The position numbers and the translations under genes were made by a program. The notes beneath the pieces were generated by a model. The model was not told the origin of the DNA, ran no database searches, and was given only the letters and a program-made list of their open reading frames with translations. 64,000 bases of DNA, taken from assembly GCA_029721435.1 (NCBI GenBank), contig CM056576.1:68837876-68901875 (forward strand), in the 5' to 3' direction. How positions within the stretch are numbered: position 1 is the first letter of the stretch; the number at the start of each line of letters is the position of its first letter. This document shows positions 35,833 to 47,651 of the stretch, in pieces. This stretch comes from Gymnothorax reevesii (lineage: Eukaryota; Chordata; Actinopteri; Anguilliformes; Muraenidae).

Positions 35833-37400
35833 TGTTGGGGTTCTAGGGGAAGAACAGGTTTGGTTACACAGAAGTATTAATGATCTTAATTAATATTAAT
35901 AGAATTGTTAATATTAATAGGATTGCTAATATGAGCTAATAGCAGCGGGGCACCACCCTGGGATCAGGGACCAATAACCGAACCAAAATTTCAGTCTCAA
36001 AGGAATTGTTTAAGCCAAAATGTCAATATTAGAATATCTACATTTGTGGAATTAACAATGAAGGGTGAAATTCGAACACTGGACCTCCCGACCAGCTGTT
36101 ACTGCAATAAACATGCACAAATAATCACAGGGAGATGGCAATCAATAATACTTTAGTCAACAAACATCTATTATTTCTACAACTACCAAGAAAATGGCTA
36201 CATTTACAAGCAACTATGATTGAGGGCAACAGACACTGCACCCGTGAGGGCACAACAGGGAATAAGGGAAGAAAAAGGGGAGAGCAAAATGGCCGACGTA
36301 GTCACGTGAGTCAGTCACCCGGAGGAGGATTGGAACAAACAGGGAAAGCAAGATGGCCGACGTGACCACGTGCGTAGGTACGTCACGAGAAAAGGGCAGG
36401 GGGAAACGGGAGAGCAAGATGGCCGACGTGACCACGTGCGTAGGTACGTCACTTGGAAACGGTGACCGAGAAAGTCGAAGGGGGAGGAGCGGAGAGCAAT
36501 GAGGACCAGGAGCCAGGCGAGCGACCTGGGGCTCGTTCGCCGTGTTCCTGATTCCTTCGCTGATAAAGTGCAGTTTGCTAGCTTTATCCGCTCGGCGGCG
36601 GAACACAACGTAAAAACCACAGCTAACAGAATAAACCTAAGCAAATGGCACAACTAGTAAAACATAGAAGACTTGGCGGTCTGCAGAATCGGCGACAAGA
36701 ACAGAAATACAAAATGGAACAGTATAATACGCGCTAATACTAATCTCTGCCCAGACAAAAGCCTCTTACTTTTAAGAACAGTCCGTGCACTGGTTGGGGA
36801 AAGTTTCTTCGGGTTCCAACGAGGCGGTGGGCTGATGGTCGGTGCGTCCACGGCGAGGTGATCCACACGTGGGGTAGAGTAGGACGCAGCGGGTCGATTT
36901 GGGAGAAAGAGAGCGTGCGTGGATATTATTCTTCTCGTTCCGGACGAATAACGAATGTTCCGTATCTCGTTCTCTTGCAGGTGGCCAGAACAAAAAAAAT
37001 TGCTCTTTTAATCCGACCGTAATACCAAAACAAAAAGACACTGGGAAGCAGCCTGTATAGCTCGTCCACGGCGTGGGGACTGCGGCCTGGGTTAAAATAA
37101 AAGCGACACAACTTTGTGTTACCGACACCTCCTATAGCAACTCGCGTCGCTGTGGAAAGGCCAGGTACGGAGGTGTGATTGGAGTCTTATAATCCCCATG
37201 ACGTCACGGCTGCGTCTTAGGGATTCGCCTGGCGTATCCACGGCTCTTGTCCTTGGGACACCAGCGTTCGAATTCAGCCCAAACTTCGCACCTAGGCGCG
37301 AGGTGCAAAGCCTGATGGGGTTTTGACGGAATTCCATGGTTAGGCTTTGGACTTTACATGTAGGCGTTTCTTTGTTTAGCCATGTAGTGAGGTCCCAACA
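35833..37400. mobile_element. Solo LTR, 1.57 kb, 4 bp target duplication
   Basis: Starts TGTTGGGGTTC and ends GGTCCCAACA, giving the TG..CA inverted termini of an LTR. CTAG precedes it (35829-35832) and follows it (37401-37404), a 4 bp target duplication. No gag, pol or env sequence is present between the ends, so it is a solo LTR left by recombination. A GC-rich middle part (36200-37300) includes a tandem repeat of about 66 bp (AAGATGGCCGACGTGACCAC at about 36352 and 36416). The superfamily (retrovirus-like or gypsy) is not settled; orientation unknown. Confidence 0.8.
36286..36460 (+). repeat. Minisatellite in LTR
   Basis: Three diverged copies of a unit containing AGCAAGATGGCCGACGTGAC, CACGTGCGTAGGTACGTCAC, spaced about 65 bp. 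GC-rich with repeated CACGTG and GTACGTCAC motifs, which are E-box-like and CRE-like in form. Function not inferable. Confidence 0.7.
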
Positions 37401-37404
37401 CTAG

Positions 37405-38548
37405 CCGTAAAGTAGAAATCGTTGTTTGTCAACATCATGAAATGAGCTGCTCATGTTTTTGGGCGATTTTTCAAATTCAGGTTTTTCAGCCAAATTCTGG
37501 CTTCCTCTTCTGTAGGTAGGCAATGGAAACCGTTTTGCTGAACACAAGGACAATCCCCTATGTTCTGGGTGCGTGTACACAACACTGTTGATCAAACCAT
37601 AAATTTAGCTTCCTCTGGTTGTTAGTTCAGCCTCGAACAGCACAATAGGTGCCGGATCTCTGAAGGGACATTTTAAGAAAAGCAAGTTAATTTGGAAAAA
37701 AAAACAAGCTGTAATTGCTAATTTAACTGGAAGAAACGCCACTGTTCTTGACTAGCCACTCGCTAAAAACTACTTCCACTGGAAGTTGCACCCATGATCA
37801 TATCTACAGTAGCGCCCTCAGGAATAAGGTGGATAGGTATGTAGCTAGCTAATAGTAGCCCGCTATGTGGGAACGTGTGCACGGACGTACGACAATGTAG
37901 GGCACTGATGGGCTACGGTAATGGTACGTTATGAAAGATGGCTGAAACTGAGATACCTCATTGGCTTGGAACAAATCACGGGGTACTTGGACACTAGTGC
38001 AGCGGATATGCAGTTCGTAGAAGTGGACTATAAACTGGACTACAAGTGCAAAAGCATCTAATTTTTGGAAATAAACTTGAATTTGATGTGATCATTTGAA
38101 TCTGTATACCCTCTAGGCTAGTCTCGGAACGAGGCGGCTCTTATAATTAATACGAGTTCGATCAATGCCAGAAAGTGTCCAAACACCATTACAAATTCCC
38201 ATAAGGATTATACTTCCGACACCAGGCGCTAAGTAGCGGTGATGTCATCACTTTAGTACTCTATGGTATTGCATAAGACGTTTAAAATGATCTTATTTCA
38301 TTTAAATGATCGCGAAACACATGCATTGCTTCTGACCACTGAGTAAAGAAAAGTGTGCGAAGTCCGGAGTCGCAATCGATATGCGTTGTTAATGAGAACT
38401 GGCCACACCTGATAATGTTGACAATTTTTAGAGATTGGTAATTCAAACCAATGATTGAAAACAGATTGTGACCAATCATTCTTTTTAAGGGATCCACCCC
38501 TGTTGCCAGTTCACGAGCCGCCGCTAATACACTCATATGATATGTTCA
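37405..38548. other. Intron, nothing recognised
   Basis: No coding trace and no identifiable repeat. Confidence 0.5.
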
Positions 38549-39448
38549 GTGCTAGGCAAGTTACTTAAAATTTGTTGCTTTTATTTTCAAGGTTCTTTCA
38601 CGGTACAATGTTACTGTGTGTACAAAGTCATAACGTTACATTACTTACCACACACATAACTTCAGATTTCTATTTAAGTAAAGGTTCAGGGTACTTCCAC
38701 CACTGGTAATAATAATGTGTGATGGGTAACAGGCTTACCTTCCATAATACTGAGGCTGCATGACTGCAAGACCTCCCCAAAACAGCCATGCAGGAACAGC
38801 CTGTAGTCTCCACAGATCATTGGTTGCTAAGCAACACCCACACCAGGTGGTTAGCGCTGGTTGGCTAGATGTCACCATAAGTGACCGCTGCCACTTCTTG
38901 TTGTCCTCCCATGTCAAAATTGATGACGGATGAGGCAATATGATGCTGTCCGATCGTCTTAGCTGAGTTTTTGTATGTTCCCATTTTAAAATACATGCAT
39001 CAGCGTTGTTTGTCATGTCTAATTGTTTTTCTGTAGAAGAGATAATACAGCGATCTAATGATTACCAGAAGTTATTTGCCCTTCAGCGGAAATCGAAAGA
39101 TAAAATACAGAAGTAGCGGAGAATTAAAAGTGGGCAGAATAAGGTGAATAATGGTTTAGAGGGATATTCCCTTCCCAGCTCTGGCAGTGGAGGGCCCTCT
39201 TCGAATGCTCCGATTCTGTCAATGTTTAAGATAGCTCATTCGGGCCTCCAGTACTTGACCCCTAATTTAAAATATTACTTTTCAATCCCCAGGGTAACAT
39301 CAGTGTATAGCTTGTTTAAAAGCAGAGAATCGCCCTACGACCACTCACTAATTTGCGTAAATTCCATTCAAACAGTAACAAAATCAGTATCGCTTAAAGT
39401 AATGTCGTTCATTATTGATATAGATGACGCATATTTTGTAAAATCTTA
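38549..39448. other. Intron, probable hAT MITE pieces
   Basis: CAGTGCTAGGCAAGTTACTT at about 38549 and CCACCACTG at about 38706 resemble hAT-type MITE ends (the inverse of the second reads CAGTGGTGG). The two ends are not good inverses of each other, so this may be two elements joined. No gene seen in the rest. Confidence 0.35.
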
Positions 39449-39628
39449 GGTAAGGAATAAGCAGACTCGGCTTGAGATGCTTGATGATTTTATTCTCCGT
39501 GCGCTTCTTCAATCTCAATTAACATGGCCATCCTGACACACTTCACTTTCGCTCTTTCTTTCTTTTCCTTTTCTCCCCTGCCCATTAATCAAGCACAGAG
39601 AACCCCTAGAGGTCAGGAGGACACAACA
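39449..39628 (-). repeat. Probable 3' LTR of gypsy element
   Basis: On the minus strand, beyond the pol stop, a purine-rich run ACGAAAAGGGGG at about 39630-39645 is followed by TGTTGTGTCCTCCTGACC, which starts at 39628 and could be the LTR. It contains an AATAAA about 40 bp before the estimated end. The far end is a guess from GGTAAGG at 39449. No second LTR was seen. Confidence 0.4.
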
Positions 39629-39892
39629 CACCCCCTTTTCGTAATTAGAAACCTACCCACTGAATATTATGAACAATTCGTAAACAGTCAATAAGGATAG
39701 CTCCAGTAGCAACCATTATCAAACATCCATTTGCATCCTTCTTAGGTTAAGTATGTACATTGTTTTCTTTTACCTGTCAATGTGCATAATATTTTTTATT
39801 TTTATTTTTTTACAAATGCACAGAACTTTTTTTTTTCTTTTTTTTTAAACAGTGCCTGAACTGACACCTTACCATGACTGGACCTCTTTTTT

Positions 39893-41815
39893 TCAGTAAG
39901 TGTGATAATCCCTTAGCCAAACTGGACAGCGTTTAACTCTTGGTGAAGTCGCTGGGGTATGAGATCGAGCAAGAGTGTCCGGTCTCGCTCTCGGAGAAGT
40001 CTCTGGAGTGTGAGCGTGACCAGAAGTATCTGGAGGCTGTTGGGCAGGTACTGGATCAGTAGGCACCCTACTGTGGGCAGATGTCAGATGTGATGCATGC
40101 CAGGTCCTTCCATCTGACATGAAATATGTACAAGAGCCCACCTGTCTCTTTATTTCATCAGGTCCTGTGAACTTTGGGTGACCCTTAGGAACATGCAGTG
40201 GTTTGCGGATACGCACGTTATCCCCTACTTTGAAGGACGGAGTGCGTGCTCCTCGTTTGGTGTCCGTGTAGGATTTCATTTGTGCCTGGCGAAGGGACAC
40301 TCGTTTTCGGACCTCGGTGTCGACCTAACTAGTCACCTGCGGTGCAGGAAGGACATTCAGCTTTGTGCGCATTTTCCTGCCATGTAACAGTTCGAATGGA
40401 GAAACGCCCGTAGCTGCATGAGGCGTAGCACGGTAAATATGTAAGAATTCTTTCACAGTCTGTTTCCACGGCTTGGATTCCAGGATAGCAGACTGAATAC
40501 TTCCCTTCAACATGCGATTGAATCTTTCAGTGGCACCGTTGGAAGCAGCATGGTACAGAGATGAGCGAATGTGCGTAATCTGTCTCTCCCTCAGAAAGGT
40601 GGAAAATGCAGCGGAAGTCAGCTGACAGCCATTGTCTGTAACAAGGGACTCACAGTCACCATGGCGAGAGAAAACAGCTGTCAGAAAGTCAATCACCTGT
40701 TCTGTGGTCACTGTGGGGGTGAACGCAACCTCTGGCCATTTTGAATAATAGTCAGTCAACGTGATGGCATAGCGGCAGTCCCAATTGGCCGTTTCAAAGG
40801 GGCCCACTATATCTAAGGCCAGTTTGCGCCATGGCCCATCTGGAAGGGGCACAGGTTGTTGAGGTGCAGCAAACGGTTTCGCTGTTCTGTCCGCAGACTG
40901 ACATAGCTCACAAGCTGTGATCTGTGCACTAACCATGTCCTGCATACATGGCCACCAGTACAGATCTCGAAGGCGCTGTTTACTGCGAGCAATGCCTTGG
41001 TGGCTTTCATGGGACAGCGCTTCAAATCTGTCACGCAGTGCAATAGGAACAATCAGACGTGTACCTCTGAATACTATGGAGTCTTTCACCGCCAGTTCAG
41101 TTCTCAGTCTGTAGTAGGGTTTCAGCTCTGGGCTGACCACAGCAGCAGAAGGAGGCCAGCCACGGGAGATCTGAGCACGCAGGGCAGTCATATCAGGACA
41201 AGTAGAGGAAGCAGAGTCAAATTCGCTAGGAGTTACTGCAGTCAGGGCAGTTGAGAGCAGGGCTACTAACTCCGGTTCAGTGTTAAAATCAATTTGTTGA
41301 GTGTTTGGCAGAGGAAGACGTGACAAGCAGTCAGCTGTGTAGTTCTGAGCACCGGCCCGATAACTAATTTCATAGTCAAAGCACAGTAATCGAGCGGACC
41401 AGCGAGCAATGCGCATACCAGCACGGTCAGTTCCCTTAGTGGTCAGTAGGGTAGTGAGAGCCTGGTGGTCAGTTTTAAGTTTGAATCTACGACCCCAAAG
41501 GTATGGCCTCCATTTTTCAACAGCCCAAACACAACCTAAAGCTTCCTTTTCTACAGTAGAGTATTTTCTTTCTACTGGAGTCAGCGTTCTCGAGGCGAAT
41601 GCAACTGTGCGTTCTGTGTGATCGGGGTGGATCTGCGTGTGGACTGCACCTAGTCCATAATCAGACGCATCAGTAGAGACCACTGTCGGCAGATTGGGGT
41701 CAAATAGCGCCAGAGCCGAACTACTCAGTAGAATTTGTTTGATAGCGAGGAAGCTGCTCTGCGCTTCATCAGTCCATGTAAAGTCTGTATCACGGACTGC
41801 AGCAATATGATACAA
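39893..41815 (-). pseudogene. Ty3/gypsy pol fragment, RNase H and integrase
   Basis: Minus-strand polyprotein of about 640 codons. RNase H comes first (VSTDASDYGLGAV, KYSTVEKEALG, LKTDHQALTTLL, with YRAGAQNYTADCLSRLP). The integrase zinc finger follows (HESHQGIARSKQRLRDLYWW, then CELC), then the catalytic core with Asp in LALDIVGPF, Asp in LVTDNGCQ and Glu in SNGATERFNRMLKGS, then a chromatin-side tail. One in-frame TAG at 40325-40327 separates residues 1-496 from the C-terminal 144 codons (from VDTEVRKRVSLRQAQM), with no frame change. Reverse transcriptase, protease and gag are missing: the frame ends where an A-tailed L1 begins at about 41819. Confidence 0.88.
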
Positions 41816-42052
41816 TTTTTATTTTTTTTTACCCAAGCGCTCGCGGCGCCCCCCACAAAATGGCGCGACGGGCGGCTGCCCTGTTCGCCCATGCCTAAAA
41901 CCGCTACTGTGTTCACGTCTAAATGCTCCGCCATTCCAAACAGTCCACAAGTCCTGGCACGCCTTATCATTAACTACTTTGATACTTAGTTCACCCTTCT
42001 TCAATCATTTTAAGTCTCTTTTTTCCTTTCAGGGGTTTAATTACATAAAAGA

Positions 42053-44651
42053 TTCAGAGTCCGGGAATTGGGTCGCCGGGGTCCCCGCTCACGACTGCCA
42101 CCCAAAACACATGACATTCATTAGGAGTTTTCGAATCGCTCTTTGTCTGACCTGTCACCTAAGACCTGTTTGCCCTGGGAGACCCTACAGCCCCGGACAA
42201 CATAGCTCCTAGGATCATCCAGGTGCTCAAACCCCTCCACCACGATAAGGTGGCGATTCAAGGAGGGACTTCAACGGCCACGTGGGTTGCGACAGTGTTA
42301 CCTGGACGGGCATGATTGGGAGGAACGGCCTCTCCGATCTGAACCCGAGCGGTGCTCTGTTATTGGACTTCTGTGCTAGTCACGGATTGTCCATAACGAA
42401 CACGCGGCACGAGGACACCCGAGGTCGGAGGTCAATGATTGACTTTGTGGTCGTGTCATCTGACCTTCGGCCATATGTCTTGGACACTCGGGTGAAGAGA
42501 GGGGCTGAGCTGTCCACTGATCACCACCTGGGGGTGAGTTGGATCCGCTGGCGGAGGGGGAAGCTGGACAGACTTGGCAGGCCTAAACGTGTTGTGAGGG
42601 ATTGTTGGGAACGTCTAGCGGAACCCTCTGTCAGAGGGGTTTTCAACTCTTACCTCCGGGAGAGCTTTGATCAGATCCCAAGGGAGGCTGGAGACATTGA
42701 GTCTGAATGGACCATGTTCTCCACCTCCATTGTTGACGCGGCTGTTCGGAGCTGTGGCCGTAATGTTTCCGGTGCCTGTCGTGGCGGCGATCCCCGAACC
42801 CGGTGGTGGACACTGTAAGTAAGGGATGCCGTCAAGCTGAAGAATGAGTCTTACCGAGCTTGGCTAGCTCGCAGGACGCCTGAGGCAGCTGACCGGTACC
42901 GGCAGACTAAGCGTGCTGCGACCCGGGCGGTGGCGGAAGCAAAAACATGGGTATGGGAAAAGTTCGGTGAGGCCATGGAGGAGGCCTCAGGAGGGGAAAG
43001 CAGTACCCTGCCAACACTTTTTACAGTGAAGGTGGGGAGCTGTTGACTTCGACTGGGGATATTGTCGGCCGGTGGAAGGAATACTTCGAGGGCCTGCTCA
43101 ATCCCGCTGTTTCGCCTTCCGTAGAGGAAGCAGAGGCTGGGGACTCAGAGGCTGACTCATCCATCACTCGGGCTGAAGTCACTGAGGTAGTTCGGCAGCT
43201 CCTCGGTGGCAAAGCACCGGGGGTGGATGAGATCCGCCCTGAGTACCTCAAGTCTCTGGATGTAGTAGGGCTGTCTTGGTTGACACGCCTCTGCAGCATC
43301 GCGTGGCAGTCGGGGACAGTGCCTCTGGATTGGCAGACTGGGGTGGTGGTTCCTCTATTTAAGAAGGGGGACCGGAGGGTGTGCTCCAACTATAGGGGAT
43401 CACATTTCTCAGCCTCCCGGGTAAAGTCTATTCCAGAGTGCTGGAGAGGAGAATCCGGCCGATAGTCGAACCTAGGATTCAGGAGGAACAATGCGGCATT
43501 CGTCCGGGTCGTGGAACACTGGACCAGCTCTATACCCTCCGCAGGGTGCTTGAGGGTACATGGGAGTTTGCCCAGCCTGTTCACATGTGTTTTGTGGACT
43601 TGGAGAAGGCATTTGACCATGTCCCTCGTGGCATTCTGTGGAAGGTGCTTTGGGAGTATGGAGTCCGGGGCCCTCTACTAAGGGCCGTGCGGTCTCTGTA
43701 TGACCGGAGCAGGAGCTTGGTTCGCATTGCCGGCAGTAGGTCAGACCTGTTCCCGGTGCATGTTGGACTCCGGCAGGGCTGCCCTTTGTCACCGGTTCTG
43801 TTCATTATTTTTATGGACAGAATTTCTAGGCGCAGCCAGGGGGCGGAGGGAGTTCGGTTTGGGGACCACAGGATCTCATCTCTGCTTTTTGCGGAGGATG
43901 TTGTCCTGTTGGCTCCTTCGAACCAGGACCTTTAGCATGCACTGGGGCGGTTTCCAGCCGAGTGTGAAGCGGCTGAGATGAGAATCAGCACCTCCAAGTC
44001 CGAGGCCATGGCTCTCGACCGGAAAAAGGTGAAATGTCCCCTCTGGGTTGGAGGAGAGTTCTTGCCTCAAGTGGAGGAGTTCAAGTATCTTGGGGTCTTG
44101 TTCATGAGTGAGGGAAGGATGGAGCGTGAGATTGACAGAAGGATCGGTGCAGCGGCAGCAGTAATGCGGTCATTGTACTGATCTGTCGTGGTGAAGAAGG
44201 AGCTGAGCCGAAAGGCAAAGCTCTCGATTTACCAGTCAATCTACGTTCCTACCCTCACCTACGGCCATAAACTCTGGGTCATGACCGAAAGAACGAGATC
44301 TCGGGTACAAGCGCCTGAAATGGGTTTCCTCCGCAGGGTGGCGGGCCGCTCCCTTAGACATAGGGTGAGGAGCACTGTCACCCGGGAGGAGCTCAGACTA
44401 GAGCCGCTGCTCCTCCACGTCGAGAGGGGCCACCAGATGCCCCCTGGATGCTTCACCAAGAGGAGGCCTCGGGGAAGACCCAGGACACGCTAGAGGGACT
44501 ATGTCTCTCGGCTGGCCTAGGAACGCCTCGGAATACCCCCGGAAGAACTGGAGGAAGTGTCCGGGGAGAGGGAAGTCTGGGCATCCCTGCTTAGACTGCT
44601 GCCCCCGCGACCCGGCTCCGGATAAGCGGTAGAAGATGGATGGATGGATGG
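42053..44651 (+). mobile_element. Rex3 retrotransposon copy
   Basis: 5'-truncated non-LTR retrotransposon of the RTE clade, family Rex3. A 14 bp target duplication AATTACATAAAAGA lies at 42039-42052 and 44652-44665. The 3' end is a run of GATG, the tail known for Rex3. Segments TGGCAGACTGGGGTGGTGGT (43333) and CAGGGCTGCCCTTTGTCACCG (43775) match Rex3 survey-primer sequences I know from the fish cytogenetics literature. It sits in the L1 copy in the opposite orientation. Confidence 0.9.
42253..44600 (+). pseudogene. Rex3 endonuclease-reverse transcriptase, broken
   Basis: Endonuclease part first: [35 protein letters not shown] and [13 protein letters not shown] linker follows, then reverse transcriptase: GGKAPGVDEIRPEYLKSLD, GVVVPLFKKGDRRVCSNYRG, CFVDLEKAFDHVPRGILW, GLRQGCPLSPVLFI and LLFAEDVVLLA, and the thumb with FKYLGVLFMSEGRMEREID. 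A FAED at 43888-43899 replaces the usual FADD of the catalytic site (Asp to Glu). Stops after RTRWWTL (about 42819), and several frameshifts (about 43000, 43405, 43935, 44181, 44440) break the frame. It is not functional. Confidence 0.88.
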
Positions 44652-45799
44652 AATTACATAAAAGAAAGAGGAAAGCTTTACCTCTGCATAATGAGTCCAA
44701 CTAGAAAGCAGAGAGCCTCCAATTTGTCTTTGTATCCATGTCGTAGAGCCCCAACGGGACTCTACCCTCCTTTCAAACTTCGAGCTGTATGCCACATCCC
44801 AGCTTTGACCCAATCAGACGAGGTTACAGGGGGCTTGAAAATAGTTGCCGCAAAATCTCTCCTCGCCATGTCTTTGATAGCGTCGACTGCCTAGTTGGCC
44901 CTCGCAAAACACTCACAGTTTGGCCAGAAAAGGTGTCTGAAAACTCGGTTTACTCTCCCTCAGCACTCTCTTTGCCTCTGCGTATTCCCTATGCTTCTTG
45001 AGGACATCTGGGGCATAATTGTGGTCCAATATCACTTTTCTTTCCCAATATACAAAGCCTTTTTTCCGCCAGGCCAATTTTAAAACTTCCTCTTTCATTT
45101 TGAAATGAGAAAATTTGACCACGATCGATCGCGAAGAGGAGTCAGGCGGGGGCCTGAGAGACCTATGTGCTCTGTCAATTGTGAGTTCAATTGAGCCTGG
45201 AATAGCCAATTGCGCTTTAATAAGTTTTCCACAAACTCTGCCAATGTTGCCAGAAAGTCTCCCTCCGCACCCTCGGCAATACCGTGGCGTCTTATGTTCT
45301 CTCTTCTTGACCTCCCCTCTTTATCCGTTAGCTTAGCCTGTAGCCTCTCTTGTCATTTCACCATCTTCAGCATGGCTTCCTCCATCCCCTGCATTTGTTC
45401 TTCAGCTTGTAAAATCCGGTTTTCGGTCTTGTCTATTCAACCATTTGTTGTCTTTAAGTCCTCCTTAATTTCTCAGAGGGAATCTGTGCTTTCCCAACAG
45501 AAATCTCTCAGCTCCTGGAGAATCGTTTGTAAATTAGCCATGTTAACGAGCTGTTGCCCGCCCGGCTCAGAATGGTTTGTGCTATTGACCTCATCGGTGT
45601 GATGAACTTTGCTGGCTGATAAATTCAAATTCTTTCCAGTCCCTTCAGTCTTTTGTTTCCCTCGGGGCATATTATCAACGCCTTACTAAATGATTACAAT
45701 CATTCAGTCTTGACCTCTTAAAAAAGGCGCTTTAAAGTCAGGCTCGGGAGCTTTGCTTTTAGGCTGCTGCCCTCATGGCTGCTCTACCGGAAGTCTAAA

Positions 45800-46043
45800 T
45801 TATTTTAATTTTATTATTATTATTATTTTATTTATTTATTTTATATATACATATATTTTAAATTATTTATTGAGCCTATTATATTATACTGTATTTCTTT
45901 ATTCTAGATATTGAGTGAGTTGAGAGAGGGGCTTTATGTGCTGCGTGGCCATTGTTGTTGTGTGTTGAATGTATGATGTTGAAAATGCCAAAATAAATCA
46001 TATACAAAACAAAAATAGCCAATATTCAATCAATATATTCAAC
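45800..46043. repeat. TTA-rich simple sequence
   Basis: TTATTATTATTATTTTATTT at about 45811 is followed by an AT-rich stretch. No other feature. Confidence 0.7.
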
Positions 46044-47305
46044 TAGCTGCTACCCGCTTTGTAGCCCATTATTTTGTCGCTTTTAGATTGCATGAGGGAG
46101 AGAAGCCGTGTCTGCAATTGCCACTTGATTATTCTTGAATCGGAAAATGTGATAATCAAGGGAAACCATCTAGAATCAGCCAGGACTAATTTTTGACAAT
46201 AATTGCCGCTGAATTTTCAGGTGTAACGCCAGCCCGGCGAGTGTTGAACTGTCAAATTTAAATTTGGGAGCTGTAAAGTTTGACTCATCAGAATGCTGCA
46301 TTCGTGGACGAACGCGGTGCCCTCTCAAAAGCCCGGCTTTCATGCAGGCTCTCTTATCATTCTCTCGGCCCCATCGCAAACAGTAGCCTGCTCGCAGGTA
46401 ACCTCAACGCCCGTTCGTAAGGACACTGCGGCTCTAGCGGTGCAGCCGGATATTGCTACGTGCATTAGGTTATATAAGTTTACTCGCTACCCAGAGTGAA
46501 ATTGCCATTTTCTTAGCGTGCATGACCATTTTTCAAAAATTGGGCGACGTCAAGCTCTTCCTGGTGTCCAAGTGGTTATTCACACCAAATTTGGTGATAA
46601 TCGGTTGAGAAATGTAGGAGGAAAACGTGTACATACACACAGACAGACTGACATCGACCTCAAATATATTATAGATAGCTGCTACCGGCTTCGTAGCCCA
46701 TTATTTTGTCGCTTTTATATCGCATGAGGGAGAGAAGCCATGTCTTCAATTGCCACGTGATTATACTTGAATTGGAAAACGTGTCAATCAAGGGAAACCA
46801 TCTAGAATCAGCCAGGACTAATTTTTGTGAATAATCGCCAGCGAATTTTCCGGTGTAATGCCAGCCCGGTGAGTGTTCAACTGTCAAATTTGAATTTGGG
46901 AGCTGTGAAGTTCGACTAATCAGAATGCTGCATTCGTGGATGAACGCAATGCCCTCTCAAAAGCCCGGCTTTCGTGCAAGCTCTCTTATCACTCCCTCGG
47001 CCCCATCGCAAACAGTAGCCTACTCGCAGGTAACCTCAACACCCGTTTGTAAGGACACTGCGGCTCCTAGCGGTGCAGCTGGACATTGCTACGTGCATCA
47101 GGTTATATAAGTTTACTCGCTAGCTGGAGTGAAATTGCCATTTTTTTGCGTGCACGACCGTTTTTCAAGTCCTTCCTGGTGTCCAAGTGGATATTCACAC
47201 CAAATTTGGTGATAATCGGTTGAGAAATGTAGGAGAAAAACGTGTACATACACACACACACACACACACACACAGATAGACATCGACCTCAAATATATTA
47301 TAGAT
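46044..47305. repeat. Head-to-tail dimer of 630 bp repeat
   Basis: Copy 1 (46044-46675) and copy 2 (46676-47305) match along their length with a few percent differences. Each begins TAGCTGCTACC and ends AAATATATTATAGAT. Shared landmarks: CATCTAGAATCAGCCAGGAC, AGAATGCTGCATTCGTGGA, CACCAAATTTGGTGATAATC (palindromic ACCAAATTTGGT). Copy 2 has a CA run at about 47251-47274 near its end, where copy 1 has CACACAGACAGAC. No coding capacity that repeats with conserved frames. Class unknown; no target duplication noticed. Confidence 0.85.
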
Positions 47306-47651
47306 TATCCATGCAACAGTCACCATCAAAAATCAGTCAATCCCCCTTCCATGTCACATTTTAACCATGTTTAGAATCTGTCATCATCATATTCGTCCTC
47401 ATTCCCCAAATTGAGTCATTTCTTGTTCAGTTTTGGTCATATTCAGAGAGAAAAAGGTATAGCTGAAGCAAGGGCATAGGTTTAATGTGAGAATTGGTAG
47501 GGACAGGTTTGTGATGCGAGTGCGCGATACAAAGATGCCACATACATAAACTTGCCACAACCTTAACTGGCAGCTGCGAAAAGTCTCCGCGCACTTATGA
47601 AACCGGCTCAAATCTGGTAACCTGGGCATTGATACCAAGTGAGTGGATATA
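47306..47651. other. Short unclassified stretch
   Basis: Contains GCATAGGTTTAATGTGAG and TTGGTAGGGACAGGTTTG, which echo TTGGTAGGGACAATCTGGC at 50273 and an inverted TACAAACCTACACCC at 50332. See the finding on a possible older element spanning 47480-50350. Confidence 0.35.

Larger units (their letters stand above)
41819..45800 (-). mobile_element. ORF1-only L1 copy, split by Rex3
   Basis: Minus-strand L1-type copy in two parts, 44652-45800 and 41819-42052, separated by the Rex3 insertion. It begins with GACTTCCGGTAGAGCAGCCA, a plausible L1 5' end. It contains an ORF1 start (MPRGKQKTEGTGKNLNLS at 45670), and the conserved ORF1 segment DRAHRSLRPPPDSSSRSIVV, KFSHFKMKEEVLKLAWRKKG. It then ends in an A-rich tail (AAAAAAAAATAAAAATTG) right after ORF1. 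No ORF2 (endonuclease or reverse transcriptase) is present. ORF1 is broken by several frameshifts. The tail and 5' end suggest a half-L1 arrangement, but deletion is also possible. Confidence 0.7.

Noticed and set aside
36214..36653. Minus-strand frames of 112 and 130 codons in the solo LTR
   Set aside because: They track a GC-rich minisatellite; the repeated THVVTSAILLS peptide is from the repeat unit. No retroviral protein motifs.
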